A stretch of 8,332 nucleotides of DNA from an uncultured Verrucomicrobiales bacterium (lineage in GTDB: Bacteria > Verrucomicrobiota > Verrucomicrobiia > Verrucomicrobiales > Akkermansiaceae): the NCBI GenBank assembly GCA_937969125.1, contig CALBVA010000176.1, forward strand, positions 1 through 8,332. Reading direction: 5' to 3'. The notes under the pieces are model-generated. The model saw nothing but the letters and a program-made list of their open reading frames with translations, was not told the DNA's origin and searched no databases. Made by a program: the position numbers and the translations under genes. The number at the start of each line of letters is the position of its first letter. The stretch's first letter is position 1. Below, in pieces: positions 1-6,385 of this stretch.

Positions 1-188
1 TGGCTCGAGAGCTCGCCGCCCGACTTCTTTAAGTAGAGCTCTGTCGGCTCCAGTAGGGGAGTTTCATATTCCACGAAGCCATATCGCCGCGCCACCTCCC
101 GGAAATTCCGGAAGAGGTAATTGCGAACCGCGCAATCCTCCGGACGGAAATCGCGAAAACCGGTGAGACTCTGGAAACCTTTGGCCAT
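1..188 (-). CDS. hisS: Histidyl-tRNA synthetase, N-terminal fragment (cut by window edge)
   Basis: Class II aminoacyl-tRNA synthetase that charges tRNA-His with histidine in the cytoplasm. Only the first 62 codons are present, against roughly 420-460 in the family; the rest lies beyond position 1. The protein opens MAKGFQSLTGFRDF, matching the usual HisRS opening with the G-F/T-RD segment. Next come an amphipathic helix ending REVARRYGF (residues 30-38) and the motif 1 segment YETPLLEP (41-48), with the class II invariant proline at residue 44, then an LKKSGGE stretch (53-59). The ATG at 186-188 sits where HisRS proteins normally begin. No Shine-Dalgarno sequence lies close upstream; a GAGAGG is about 22 nt away, too far to act as one. 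sodN lies upstream on the same strand but 475 nt away, so hisS probably has its own promoter in the gap. The identification is firm despite truncation. Confidence 0.93.
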   Translation of the reverse strand, partial: MAKGFQSLTGFRDFRPEDCAVRNYLFRNFREVARRYGFVEYETPLLEPTELYLKKSGGELSS

Positions 189-663
189 GGCAAAAAAAGG
201 GAAAACCACACCTCTCGGCGCGGGCGCGCGAGAATACGGCCCGATCCTCACTTGTCGAGGCGGATTCTTTCACCATCAATTTACCTATGGGTGACAGTCA
301 CCCAGTATTATTTCGACAGCTGCGTTCTTTTTTTGGTGCAAGGTCTGGGCGATGAACAGCGCAGACGAAAAAGCGGGACAAGGGGAGTGGGTTTGCGGAT
401 CTTCAGAAGGCGGAATATCTCACCGGGAAGTCTTTCGCGGGGGATCGCCTTGCGAGCGCCAGGATCGGGGGAGGGGCGGCGGCGACGCTTCGTTTTTGAA
501 GACCGAAATAGCTGCTACCGCGTCATGTCCCGAACCACGGGCAGGAGCAAGCGTGCCCGCATCAGGACCTGTCGAATCTTAGAAATGTCCCGTGAAGTCG
601 CCTTTGCCGAGCGGAAAGCCGGACGGAAGATCTCGCGTGGAGAATTGGTCCGCTGCCGTCTGC
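189..663. other. 475-nt intergenic gap between hisS and sodN
   Basis: No convincing gene is seen here. Two plus-strand open frames cross it (252-773 and 352-582), but their products are rich in Arg, Gly and Ser, use codons unlike the real genes and resemble no family I know; the longer runs antisense into the end of sodN. I looked by eye for conserved cores of RNase P RNA, SRP RNA, tmRNA and tRNAs and found none. Visible structures are the perfect palindrome at 288-304 (listed separately) and a 6-bp hairpin with arms 538-543 and 554-559. The gap must contain the hisS promoter and the 3' end of the sodN transcript, but no strong -35/-10 pair or U-tailed terminator stands out. Confidence 0.6.
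288..304. promoter_or_regulatory. Perfect 17-nt palindrome, candidate operator
   Basis: TGGGTGACAGTCACCCA is a perfect inverted repeat with 8-nt arms around one central base, which fits a dimeric DNA-binding protein better than a transcript hairpin (the loop would be a single base). It lies 100 nt upstream of the hisS start. On the plus strand it is followed two bases later by TATTAT (306-311), a 5-of-6 match to a -10 box, although no good -35 box is spaced correctly. The regulator and the regulated transcript cannot be named from the sequence. Confidence 0.4.
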
Positions 664-1119
664 CTACTTCTTCTTCGTGCCAAAGAGAGCCTCGAACTTG
701 TGAAGCTCATCGTGAAGAGTTTTTACAGCCTCTGCGTCGGTGGACTGTTTGCACTTCATTGCGGCCACGATGACCTTGTGGCATGTGGTGAGCTTCTTGA
801 GATAGGCCTCCTTGTCGCTCTCCATCTCCTCAGGCTTGAGTCGCTGGGCCAGGAAGTAATTGGTCACGGTCTCTTGAATGGCCTGAGCGTGGCTCTCCTT
901 GTTGAGAATCCAGCGAGTTAGCTGATGGGCGTTCTTGGAGGGGTCCTTGGAGAGTTCGATAATTTTTCTTGAAGCCTTCTCGATCGTTTCGAAGTCGGTG
1001 TGCATCTTGCTGATGACATTGTTGTCAGCATAGATTCCGCAGGGAATCTGGCAGTGGGCCGAAATGGTGGCGGGAGCGAGAAAGGAGAGAGCGCAGAGAG
1101 CGAGGATAGTCTTTGTCAT
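664..1119 (-). CDS. sodN: Nickel-dependent superoxide dismutase with Sec signal peptide
   Basis: Converts superoxide to oxygen and hydrogen peroxide at a mononuclear nickel site. The diagnostic nickel hook reads HCQIPCGIY at residues 22-30, agreeing with the family pattern H-C-x-x-P-C-G-x-Y. His22, Cys23 and Cys27 correspond to the Ni ligands His1, Cys2 and Cys6, and Tyr30 to the active-site Tyr9. Residues 1-21 form a signal peptide (Lys3, hydrophobic core, ending ISA), so cleavage after Ala21 would expose the histidine whose free amino group is needed for nickel binding. The mature part is about 130 residues, a little longer than the ~117 of Streptomyces NiSOD, and ends in helical sequence with TRWILNKESHA (68-78) and YFLAQRLKP (88-96) as in other bacterial NiSODs. 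Cys113 and Cys123 are additional cysteines. No sodX-like maturation protease is in the window. No Shine-Dalgarno sequence precedes the ATG. Periplasmic or secreted location is inferred. Confidence 0.95.
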   Translation of the reverse strand: MTKTILALCALSFLAPATISAHCQIPCGIYADNNVISKMHTDFETIEKASRKIIELSKDPSKNAHQLTRWILNKESHAQAIQETVTNYFLAQRLKPEEMESDKEAYLKKLTTCHKVIVAAMKCKQSTDAEAVKTLHDELHKFEALFGTKKK

Positions 1120-1205
1120 AACGGCGACAAACTAGCGGACCACAGCCTCATCGCAAGACGTGAGACCGCGTAGGGAAGAAAAATAAGAGAGAACGTCGCT
1201 ATTGC

Positions 1206-1295
1206 TTGAGCCGCCGAAATTATGAAGCGGAATTTTTTCAGAAGTCGATTCGCCAGCACTGGAGTATCGAGAATAGTTGTCACTGGGTTCTGGAC
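1206..1295 (+). pseudogene. ISAs1-family transposase remnant
   Basis: The plus-strand frame from 1206 contains IRQHWSIENSCHWVLD (1248-1295), which is the C-terminal signature of ISAs1-type DDE transposases (also called H-repeat-associated proteins; usual form IRxHWxIENxLHWVLDV). The glutamate of IEN, codon 1269-1271, is the third catalytic residue of the DDE triad in this family. Similarity probably begins near codon 1218 and stops at D (1295): the family continues with an F-x-E-D-x-S-R type segment, whereas none of the three frames here does. About 25-30 of roughly 350-400 residues survive, with no start, no first two catalytic aspartates and no terminal inverted repeats that I can see, so this is a dead fragment. 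It lies in the divergent promoter region of the neighbouring genes. Confidence 0.75.
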
Positions 1296-1380
1296 ACCTG
1301 CTGCCGAAGGTCTCCGCGAGCAGCTTTTGCCGTCAGCTCAATACCACTCTCGAAAAACTCAATTTCTCGGAGAATCCGCG

Positions 1381-1394
1381 CCCCCCCCTTTTTT
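1381..1394. repeat. C8T6 homopolymer tract
   Basis: Eight cytosines followed directly by six thymines, 84-97 nt upstream of the secreted-protein start codon. Poly-C runs of this length are prone to slipped-strand length change and can alter promoter spacing. No hairpin precedes it on the plus strand, so it does not look like an intrinsic terminator. Any role in expression is speculative. Confidence 0.5.
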
Positions 1395-1477
1395 CAACAG
1401 GCTGCTTCTCGATCGCCGTGACGCTTATGCGACATTAAGATTGACGTGCGAAGAAAATCAACAAATCCTAATCTAAA

Positions 1478-3517
1478 ATGAACAAAAACATCAGAAAAAA
1501 GACCAGTCCTCTTCTCGTTTTTCCAAAGGGCGCATTGAGGGCTTCGCTTGCGCTTGCGATAGGAGCTGGAACCCCGTGCCAAGCCCAGCTGTTTAGTGAT
1601 GATTTAGAATCGGGAGTCGGAAGTTTTATCGAGGTAGACAATAGCGGTGGCGCAAATGCTGGGAAGTTTTCTGCTTCAGTTGGGAGTGATGGTCTCGGTG
1701 GAGATGCGGGTGGAGGCTTAATGGTTGGCGGCGATATTGCTGGATCACAAGGGGGGACATTCATCCCTGGTGCTTGGTATCAGATCAATAACGTGTCCGC
1801 TGATCCTCAGGGTGATATCATGGTCGAGTATGAAGTTCGATTTGGTCCAGAGGGGACTGCGGATGATTGTATTTTTGTCATGGGGGATTTGGATGAAGGG
1901 AATTTTTATGGAGTTTTCATGGCTGAAATAGCTAGAAATAATGATTTAATTTACCATGAAGATAATCTTCGTGTTGAGCCTGTGGTTTTAGAGCAGTATA
2001 GCGCGGCGTTCAATGATGAGGTTTGGCATCGTGCGGTGGTCACTTGGACCGCCTCTACTTCAACGCTTACTTTTAATATGACTGAAATTGGAGTGGGTTT
2101 TCCTGAAGCTCCATTATTTTCTACCGTTCTTGACGGGTCTTCAAATAATAATCTTTCGCTTACGACTCTTGGTAATATTCAGTTTGGATTCGGGACATTT
2201 AATGATACTGTGATATTTGATAATATCACGGTGACTGGAACTCCTCCAACCGACACAGATGGCGACGGGCTTTCTGATGCCTACGAAATAGCGAACGGAT
2301 TGGACCTGGACGATAATGGAACAGGAGCAGGTAACCCAATAAACGGAGCAGATGGTGATCCAGACATGGATGGCTTGAGCAATATTCAAGAATTCCTTGG
2401 CCATGATGCCTTTGATGTTTCGCATGGTTTTGGCCAAACCATGGCAAGTATGCCTGATTCTGATGGGGATGGATTAAATGATTTAGAAGAAGTCTCAGGA
2501 AGCCGAAATCCTTTCCAGACAAATGTGGCCGGTGATGCGGCGACAATGACTCCGGGATTGGTCACAAACCCTAACAGCATGGACAGTGATGGCGACAGCT
2601 TGAATGATTTTGTGGAATTGACTGGATCAGAAAACAATAATACTCCGTCAAATCCTAATAACACAGATACTGACGGTGATACGTTCGCCGACAATGTGGA
2701 GATTGCGGAAGGGTCAGATCCGAGTGTTAGTACCAGCATTCCGACTAATAATCCAATTGTCTGGGGCCAACCTCAGTCTGTCACAGGGACGTTAGAGGAT
2801 TTTGAAACCAGAGGGCAGTTGATTCATGCTTGGAGTGCTGCGGACGAGACCATTTCGATCTCTGGACTGGGCATCGACTTCGTTCCCGGACCATCTCTAG
2901 AGAATAGTAATTTCACTGGCGCAGATCCAGATGACCGGGCTGATGCTGATTATGATGCATTACTCAACACCGCCAATTGGGGAGTCATGACGCAGTCGTT
3001 GATTATTGACGGGCTTACTGTAGGCGAAGATTACTTTATTCAATTGTGGGTGGCTGATACGCGCGGTTGCTGTAGTGACAGAGTCAAAACTTATGACTCT
3101 GGTCTCGGGACGCCAGAAGTCATGCTGGCGACGTCAGACCCTCAGTTCGTGATCGGAACCTTCACCGCGACCGAGACTGAGCAAGAGTTGCGCTTTGTTA
3201 ATCCTACTAGGTCGAATGCTTTCACTCCGCAGTATAATGCCATCATGGTTCGAACGGATGTGTCAGACTCGGGAGTCGAAATTTCCAAGATAACGCATGA
3301 TCCTAATGCGGATACAACAGAGATTTCTTGGAGTTCTAGAGAAGGGCAGCTTTATGAAATCCGTAAGTCACTCGATCTGACTGGTAATCCGTCATCCTGG
3401 CCAGTTGTGATGACTCAAGTAGCTGCTGCGGCCTCACCTGCGACGACGACAACTGCTATTGATACGGCTGCAACAGAAGAAAGAGCCTTTTATGTTGTCA
3501 TGGAAATTGATAATTAA
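1478..3517 (+). CDS. Secreted multi-domain protein with thrombospondin type 3 repeats
   Basis: A 679-residue protein of unknown function, predicted to be exported. Residues 1-36 look like a signal peptide with a long basic n-region (RKK at 6-8, Arg21), a hydrophobic core (22-31) and a likely cut after CQA (Ala36). Residues ~38-254 resemble a concanavalin/LamG-like beta sandwich. Residues 258-409 carry five calcium-binding thrombospondin type 3 motifs. Residues ~428-592 form a second beta-rich module with LWVADTRGCCSDR (523-535), including a vicinal Cys pair. Residues ~600-678 match the short beta module often found at the C-terminus of verrucomicrobial secreted proteins (ISWSSREGQLYEI, then aromatic FYVV). 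No PEP-CTERM or LPXTG anchor is present, and I see no catalytic motif. Adhesion or polysaccharide binding is only a guess. The gene is clearly richer in A+T than its neighbours, especially around 1860-2260. Its ATG follows AAATCTAAT-type sequence without a Shine-Dalgarno. Confidence 0.85.
   Translation: MNKNIRKKTSPLLVFPKGALRASLALAIGAGTPCQAQLFSDDLESGVGSFIEVDNSGGANAGKFSASVGSDGLGGDAGGGLMVGGDIAGSQGGTFIPGAWYQINNVSADPQGDIMVEYEVRFGPEGTADDCIFVMGDLDEGNFYGVFMAEIARNNDLIYHEDNLRVEPVVLEQYSAAFNDEVWHRAVVTWTASTSTLTFNMTEIGVGFPEAPLFSTVLDGSSNNNLSLTTLGNIQFGFGTFNDTVIFDNITVTGTPPTDTDGDGLSDAYEIANGLDLDDNGTGAGNPINGADGDPDMDGLSNIQEFLGHDAFDVSHGFGQTMASMPDSDGDGLNDLEEVSGSRNPFQTNVAGDAATMTPGLVTNPNSMDSDGDSLNDFVELTGSENNNTPSNPNNTDTDGDTFADNVEIAEGSDPSVSTSIPTNNPIVWGQPQSVTGTLEDFETRGQLIHAWSAADETISISGLGIDFVPGPSLENSNFTGADPDDRADADYDALLNTANWGVMTQSLIIDGLTVGEDYFIQLWVADTRGCCSDRVKTYDSGLGTPEVMLATSDPQFVIGTFTATETEQELRFVNPTRSNAFTPQYNAIMVRTDVSDSGVEISKITHDPNADTTEISWSSREGQLYEIRKSLDLTGNPSSWPVVMTQVAAAASPATTTTAIDTAATEERAFYVVMEIDN
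2249..2704 (+). repeat. Five thrombospondin type 3 calcium-binding motifs (in-gene)
   Basis: Within the secreted protein, the pattern D-x-D-x-D-G-x-x-D/N-x-x-E recurs five times: TDTDGDGLSDAYE (258-270), DGDPDMDGLSNIQEF (292-306, slightly altered), DSDGDGLNDLEE (327-338), DSDGDSLNDFVE (369-380) and TDTDGDTFADNVE (397-409). The regularly spaced aspartates are the Ca2+ ligands of this repeat family. Spacing between units is uneven (about 17 to 33 residues), with Gly/Asn-rich linkers. Such stretches usually act as calcium-stabilised rods separating domains, which fits their place between the two beta modules. Confidence 0.85.
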
Positions 3518-3605
3518 TCCGTCAGTGCTGCTTGAAGAGTAAGCTTCTACATCAGAAGTGATCAGGGGAAATCTCGTTGGGAATGGGCGTTGCACAAGAA
3601 ATGAT

Positions 3606-3636
3606 GGCACCCGCTGTAGGGCGAAAAGCGTATGCC
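3606..3636 (-). terminator. Possible intrinsic terminator of the DUF2339 gene
   Basis: An imperfect hairpin has outer arms GGCA/TGCC (3606-3609, 3633-3636), inner arms CGCT/AGCG (3612-3615, 3627-3630), a 2x2 internal loop and an 11-nt loop. Read on the minus strand it starts about 13 nt after the DUF2339 stop codon and is followed by a moderately U-rich stretch (ATCATTTCTTGT). The U tract is weak, so function is uncertain. A second small hairpin (3544-3548 with 3554-3558) lies behind the convergent secreted-protein gene but has no U tail. Nothing else is recognised in 3518-3649. Confidence 0.3.
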
Positions 3637-3649
3637 GGAGCCTGGGAAC

Positions 3650-6289
3650 TCAGAGGATGGACTTCAAGCGATCCTGGAATCGATTGTAAACAAAGCCAAG
3701 ACCCAGCAGACCCACCCCTAGGGTAAGGAAGCTCAGGATTCGCGGAAGCGGGTCCAGCTTGATGACATCGATCAACATGATGTGACCCAGAGTCGCGGCG
3801 AGGATGACGAGTGCCGTCATGCGGAAGGGGCGGCTCCGGCAGCCCAATCCGATCAGGAGTAAGACCGTGCCATAGATGGCCCAGGCTGTTGCCAATCCCG
3901 CCTCCACCTGGGAGGAGATCCGGAACCAGAGGAGCAGCAGTGAAAGGATGACTAGGACGGAAAAGCGGACCTCATGATCCTGTCGAGAATACCAAAGGTG
4001 CAGTCCGAAGATAGGAAGCTGGCAGACGAAAAGTGCCATCGCGCCGCCACCCGTTAGGAACGCGGCCGCCGAACCAAGGATGAGGAAGGCGGTGCCACAA
4101 ATCCACGAGTGAACTCTACCGATTTGTCGATGTAGGGCCAGCATGCCGGCCGCCGACCAGGACAGGAAATATCCGGGATGATCTAAGCTCCCCAACAAGC
4201 CTGCTATATAGAAAAGACAGCTCGAGTATAAGAGAAGGGGCTCCAGCACTTTTTCAAATCCGTCCAATGCGATTTGAGAGTAGCGCCGAAGAAGATGGAA
4301 ATGAGTTCCCTGTATCACAGCGCCGACGAACCAGATACCCGGCTCCACAGTCCAGACGTTGATCTCGATTAGCCCGAGTCCTGCGATCCACGGAAGCAGA
4401 AGATGCTCCGCACGATTCGAGTGAAGGGATACCAGTAGCCCTGTCAGGGGAAGGAGCAGCAGGAGAAGAAATTGTGCCCCCTCTGTGAATTCGCTGATGT
4501 GAATCGCGGTGGTGAGACTGATCACCGCGACCAGCAGGTGGAGCCCGCCGAAAAGTCGATGAAGTGGTCCCTCCCAATGGCTGTCGGCTTTTGTCTCTCG
4601 AAAGAAGTGTCCCACCGTCATCAACAGCCCGAGACCTCCCACCAGAAGCCATGAGCTTGGAGAAGTGACGCGCTCATGAAGGGAGATGATCGCAGGCAGG
4701 ACGAGGGCAACATTGACCCAAAAAATCTCACGAGCCACTGCCCTGGCTTTATCGAAGAAGAGTGCGCCTAAGGACAGCAGTCCAATGCCCCCGATGACCA
4801 GAGTCCGGTCAACGTGTTGCCACTCCGCCATGATTCCGAAAGTCAAGGATAGCTGTGCCATCACGGCGAAGACGAAGCTGGGGACGAGAGGTGAGCTGCC
4901 GGCAGACTTCCGACGATCCAGTAATGCCAGGAGCCACCATAATATCATGGCTACGACCCAGACGAATGATGACCCGGAGTTGCCCTCATCCAGCAGTTGG
5001 ATCGAAAGGCCTCCGGCCAAGGCCGCCACGACATACGAGGCGGCCTTCCCGGCCGGGTGAGGATATCGCATCCCGATCGCCATTAGTATACCGCTCTCGA
5101 TGAGCAGTGAGAGGAATAATTGATAGCCCGAAAGCTTTAGGCTGATTCCCAGCGTGATCAGACCGATGCTCTTAATGAGATGAATGATGACGGTCCTTCC
5201 GGGAAAGTGATTCCGTCCTCCGACTCCGAGTGCCAGCATTGCCACACCCAGAGCCAGAGCGAAGATCCACTGTCCTTCAATCCAGCCCAGTGATGAAAAA
5301 TCGAAGGAAAAGAGCAGGAAGAATGCGGTGTGATTGATCGTGCAGAAGAGAGCGTGAAATTCCTCCTTCAGTGTCTTCGCGGAGACGAATGAGGAGGCCG
5401 TGAAGAGCATCCAGTAAGCGACGAGAAACCACGGCAATCCATCCGTCACGCCACCTCCCGCGACCTGCCACCAGACGTGGGCAAGATAGCTGCCAGCCAT
5501 GACGATAAAGCCCGTTTCCATCCAGCGTGTCCGCACCATCATTACGATCCCAAAGGTGGTCAGGATGAAGGCCGAAAGCAGAGCTAACCATCCCGGTGGC
5601 GTGATTGAGACGCTGTAGAAAGCGAGTCCTAGTGAGGTGCTTAGCATCACGCGGGATTTTCTCCATAGCGAGATCGCGCAGAGTAACCCGGCACTTCCAG
5701 TGAGGAGAATCGATCCCAAAACGGGTGAGCTGATCACTTTCAATGGCTCCACATGTGAGGCCGCGAAGCCGCAATAATAAAGCGCAGCCAGCCCGCCCGC
5801 GGCCACAATCCGTCCGTAGCTCTGCAGCGATTTCTTGGATCGCTCAAAAAAGAGGCCCGCGCCTGCTGTGGCTGCCGAAAGGAGATAAAGTAAGCCCAGT
5901 CGGACTCCCGGACCGAGATCGTGGATGAAGGCATTGTAGGAGTAATGACTTAGAAAAACGAAACCGGTCACCAGCAGGATGATTCCGATTCGCACGAACC
6001 ATACCCGTCCCAGCTGCAGCTCCAGGCCGCTTCGATCAGGTCGTGATTCTTTCGGAGGGGAGGTGCTGATGAGCTTCGGCTCGACTTCTGGTTTTTTGTC
6101 AAGGATCACCCGCTCTGGCTCCGGCTCCAGGTTCGGCATCGGGGGCGGCAAATTTACGACAGGCTCCTCCACCTCATTTCGAACCTCAGCCTTCAAGTCA
6201 GCGAGGGTCGTGGCAAGTCTGGCGACCTGCTCTTTAATGTTGCCCAGATCACCTTCGGCTTTGGTGATTCGCGTGAAAACTGTATTCAT
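3650..6289 (-). CDS. DUF2339 family large integral membrane protein
   Basis: A polytopic inner-membrane protein of unknown function, 879 residues from the chosen start. Residues ~1-40 form a short heptad-like helix (ITKAEGDLGNIKEQVARL and following). Residues ~41-83 are a Pro/Glu-rich linker with PPPMP and EPEPE. From ~residue 89 the DUF2339 region starts at ELQLGRVWFVRIGIILLVTG, close to the family's usual E-x-x-LG-x-x-W-x-x-R-x-G opening. More than twenty hydrophobic segments follow, ending GVGLLGLGFVYNRFQDRL as in other members. The frame is open to an ATG at 6652, but that start would run 267 nt into the divergent LysR gene. An ATG pair at 6395-6400 overlaps LysR by 15 nt. The ATG at 6287-6289 leaves a 96-nt AT-richer spacer and is preferred; GGTAGG lies 8 nt upstream of it. 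Family assignment is good; the start is less sure. No enzymatic residues can be assigned. Confidence 0.85.
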   Translation of the reverse strand: MNTVFTRITKAEGDLGNIKEQVARLATTLADLKAEVRNEVEEPVVNLPPPMPNLEPEPERVILDKKPEVEPKLISTSPPKESRPDRSGLELQLGRVWFVRIGIILLVTGFVFLSHYSYNAFIHDLGPGVRLGLLYLLSAATAGAGLFFERSKKSLQSYGRIVAAGGLAALYYCGFAASHVEPLKVISSPVLGSILLTGSAGLLCAISLWRKSRVMLSTSLGLAFYSVSITPPGWLALLSAFILTTFGIVMMVRTRWMETGFIVMAGSYLAHVWWQVAGGGVTDGLPWFLVAYWMLFTASSFVSAKTLKEEFHALFCTINHTAFFLLFSFDFSSLGWIEGQWIFALALGVAMLALGVGGRNHFPGRTVIIHLIKSIGLITLGISLKLSGYQLFLSLLIESGILMAIGMRYPHPAGKAASYVVAALAGGLSIQLLDEGNSGSSFVWVVAMILWWLLALLDRRKSAGSSPLVPSFVFAVMAQLSLTFGIMAEWQHVDRTLVIGGIGLLSLGALFFDKARAVAREIFWVNVALVLPAIISLHERVTSPSSWLLVGGLGLLMTVGHFFRETKADSHWEGPLHRLFGGLHLLVAVISLTTAIHISEFTEGAQFLLLLLLPLTGLLVSLHSNRAEHLLLPWIAGLGLIEINVWTVEPGIWFVGAVIQGTHFHLLRRYSQIALDGFEKVLEPLLLYSSCLFYIAGLLGSLDHPGYFLSWSAAGMLALHRQIGRVHSWICGTAFLILGSAAAFLTGGGAMALFVCQLPIFGLHLWYSRQDHEVRFSVLVILSLLLLWFRISSQVEAGLATAWAIYGTVLLLIGLGCRSRPFRMTALVILAATLGHIMLIDVIKLDPLPRILSFLTLGVGLLGLGFVYNRFQDRLKSIL

Positions 6290-6346
6290 GGAGCGGAACC
6301 TACCGACACCGGAACCGTTTTCAAAATCGAATGCCTTTCCGAAACT

Positions 6347-6361
6347 ATTGATTGAGTCGAT
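6347..6361. promoter_or_regulatory. Candidate LysR-type binding site in the divergent promoter region
   Basis: ATTGATTGAGTCGAT has near-palindromic 5-nt arms (one mismatch) and fits the T-N11-A core of LysR-type boxes (T6348, A6360). It lies 24 nt before the LysR start codon, in the 96-nt spacer shared with the DUF2339 gene, where a LysR regulator would be expected to control itself and the divergent gene. The motif is loose and could occur by chance. The spacer is visibly more AT-rich than the flanking genes, as expected for promoter DNA, but no strong -35/-10 pair is evident on either strand. Confidence 0.25.
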
Positions 6362-6385
6362 GATCTCTTTCTCTAGATTTGAGCG

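Larger units (their letters stand above)
1120..1477. other. Divergent intergenic region with mobile-element debris
   Basis: This 358-nt gap separates sodN (minus) from the secreted-protein gene (plus) and should carry both promoters. It contains a transposase scrap (1206-1295), a small palindrome TTCTC-G-GAGAA (1364-1374), a homopolymer pair C8T6 (1381-1394), and a TTGACG hexamer (1441-1446) that could be a -35 box for the plus-strand gene, though no good -10 box lies 16-18 nt behind it. The open frame 1222-1476 is a frame-shadow of the transposase scrap, with no family resemblance of its own. Confidence 0.5.

Noticed and set aside
352..582. 76-codon plus-strand open frame with an AAGG upstream of its ATG
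   Set aside because: Gly/Ser/Glu-rich without recognisable structure, and its codons (AGG, GGG, CGG, GGA in clusters) differ from the real genes. Kept only as a question under the gap finding.
190..660. Possible housekeeping RNA (RNase P RNA, SRP RNA or tmRNA) in the large gap
   Set aside because: None of the conserved core sequences of these RNAs could be found by eye on either strand.
252..773. 173-codon plus-strand open frame covering the hisS-sodN gap and the 3' end of sodN
   Set aside because: The product is dominated by Arg and Ser, resembles no family, and overlaps the firmly identified sodN antisense; it is typical of a chance frame in GC-rich DNA.
1361..1394. Small palindrome plus T6 run as a terminator for something upstream
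   Set aside because: The TTCTC/GAGAA stem is only five pairs around a single base, so it cannot form a normal hairpin, and eight cytosines separate it from the T run.
1222..1476. 84-codon plus-strand open frame upstream of the secreted-protein gene
   Set aside because: It overlaps the transposase signature in another frame and has no resemblance to any family; it is a shadow frame.
2141..2739. Three overlapping minus-strand frames inside the secreted-protein gene
   Set aside because: They mirror the Asp/Gly-rich TSP3 coding sequence on the opposite strand and show His/Ser/Pro-rich, non-family sequence; the plus-strand gene explains the region.
5277..5774. 165-codon minus-strand frame within the DUF2339 gene
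   Set aside because: It is out of frame with the DUF2339 protein, whose hydrophobic segments are continuous through this stretch, so there is no sign of a frameshift.
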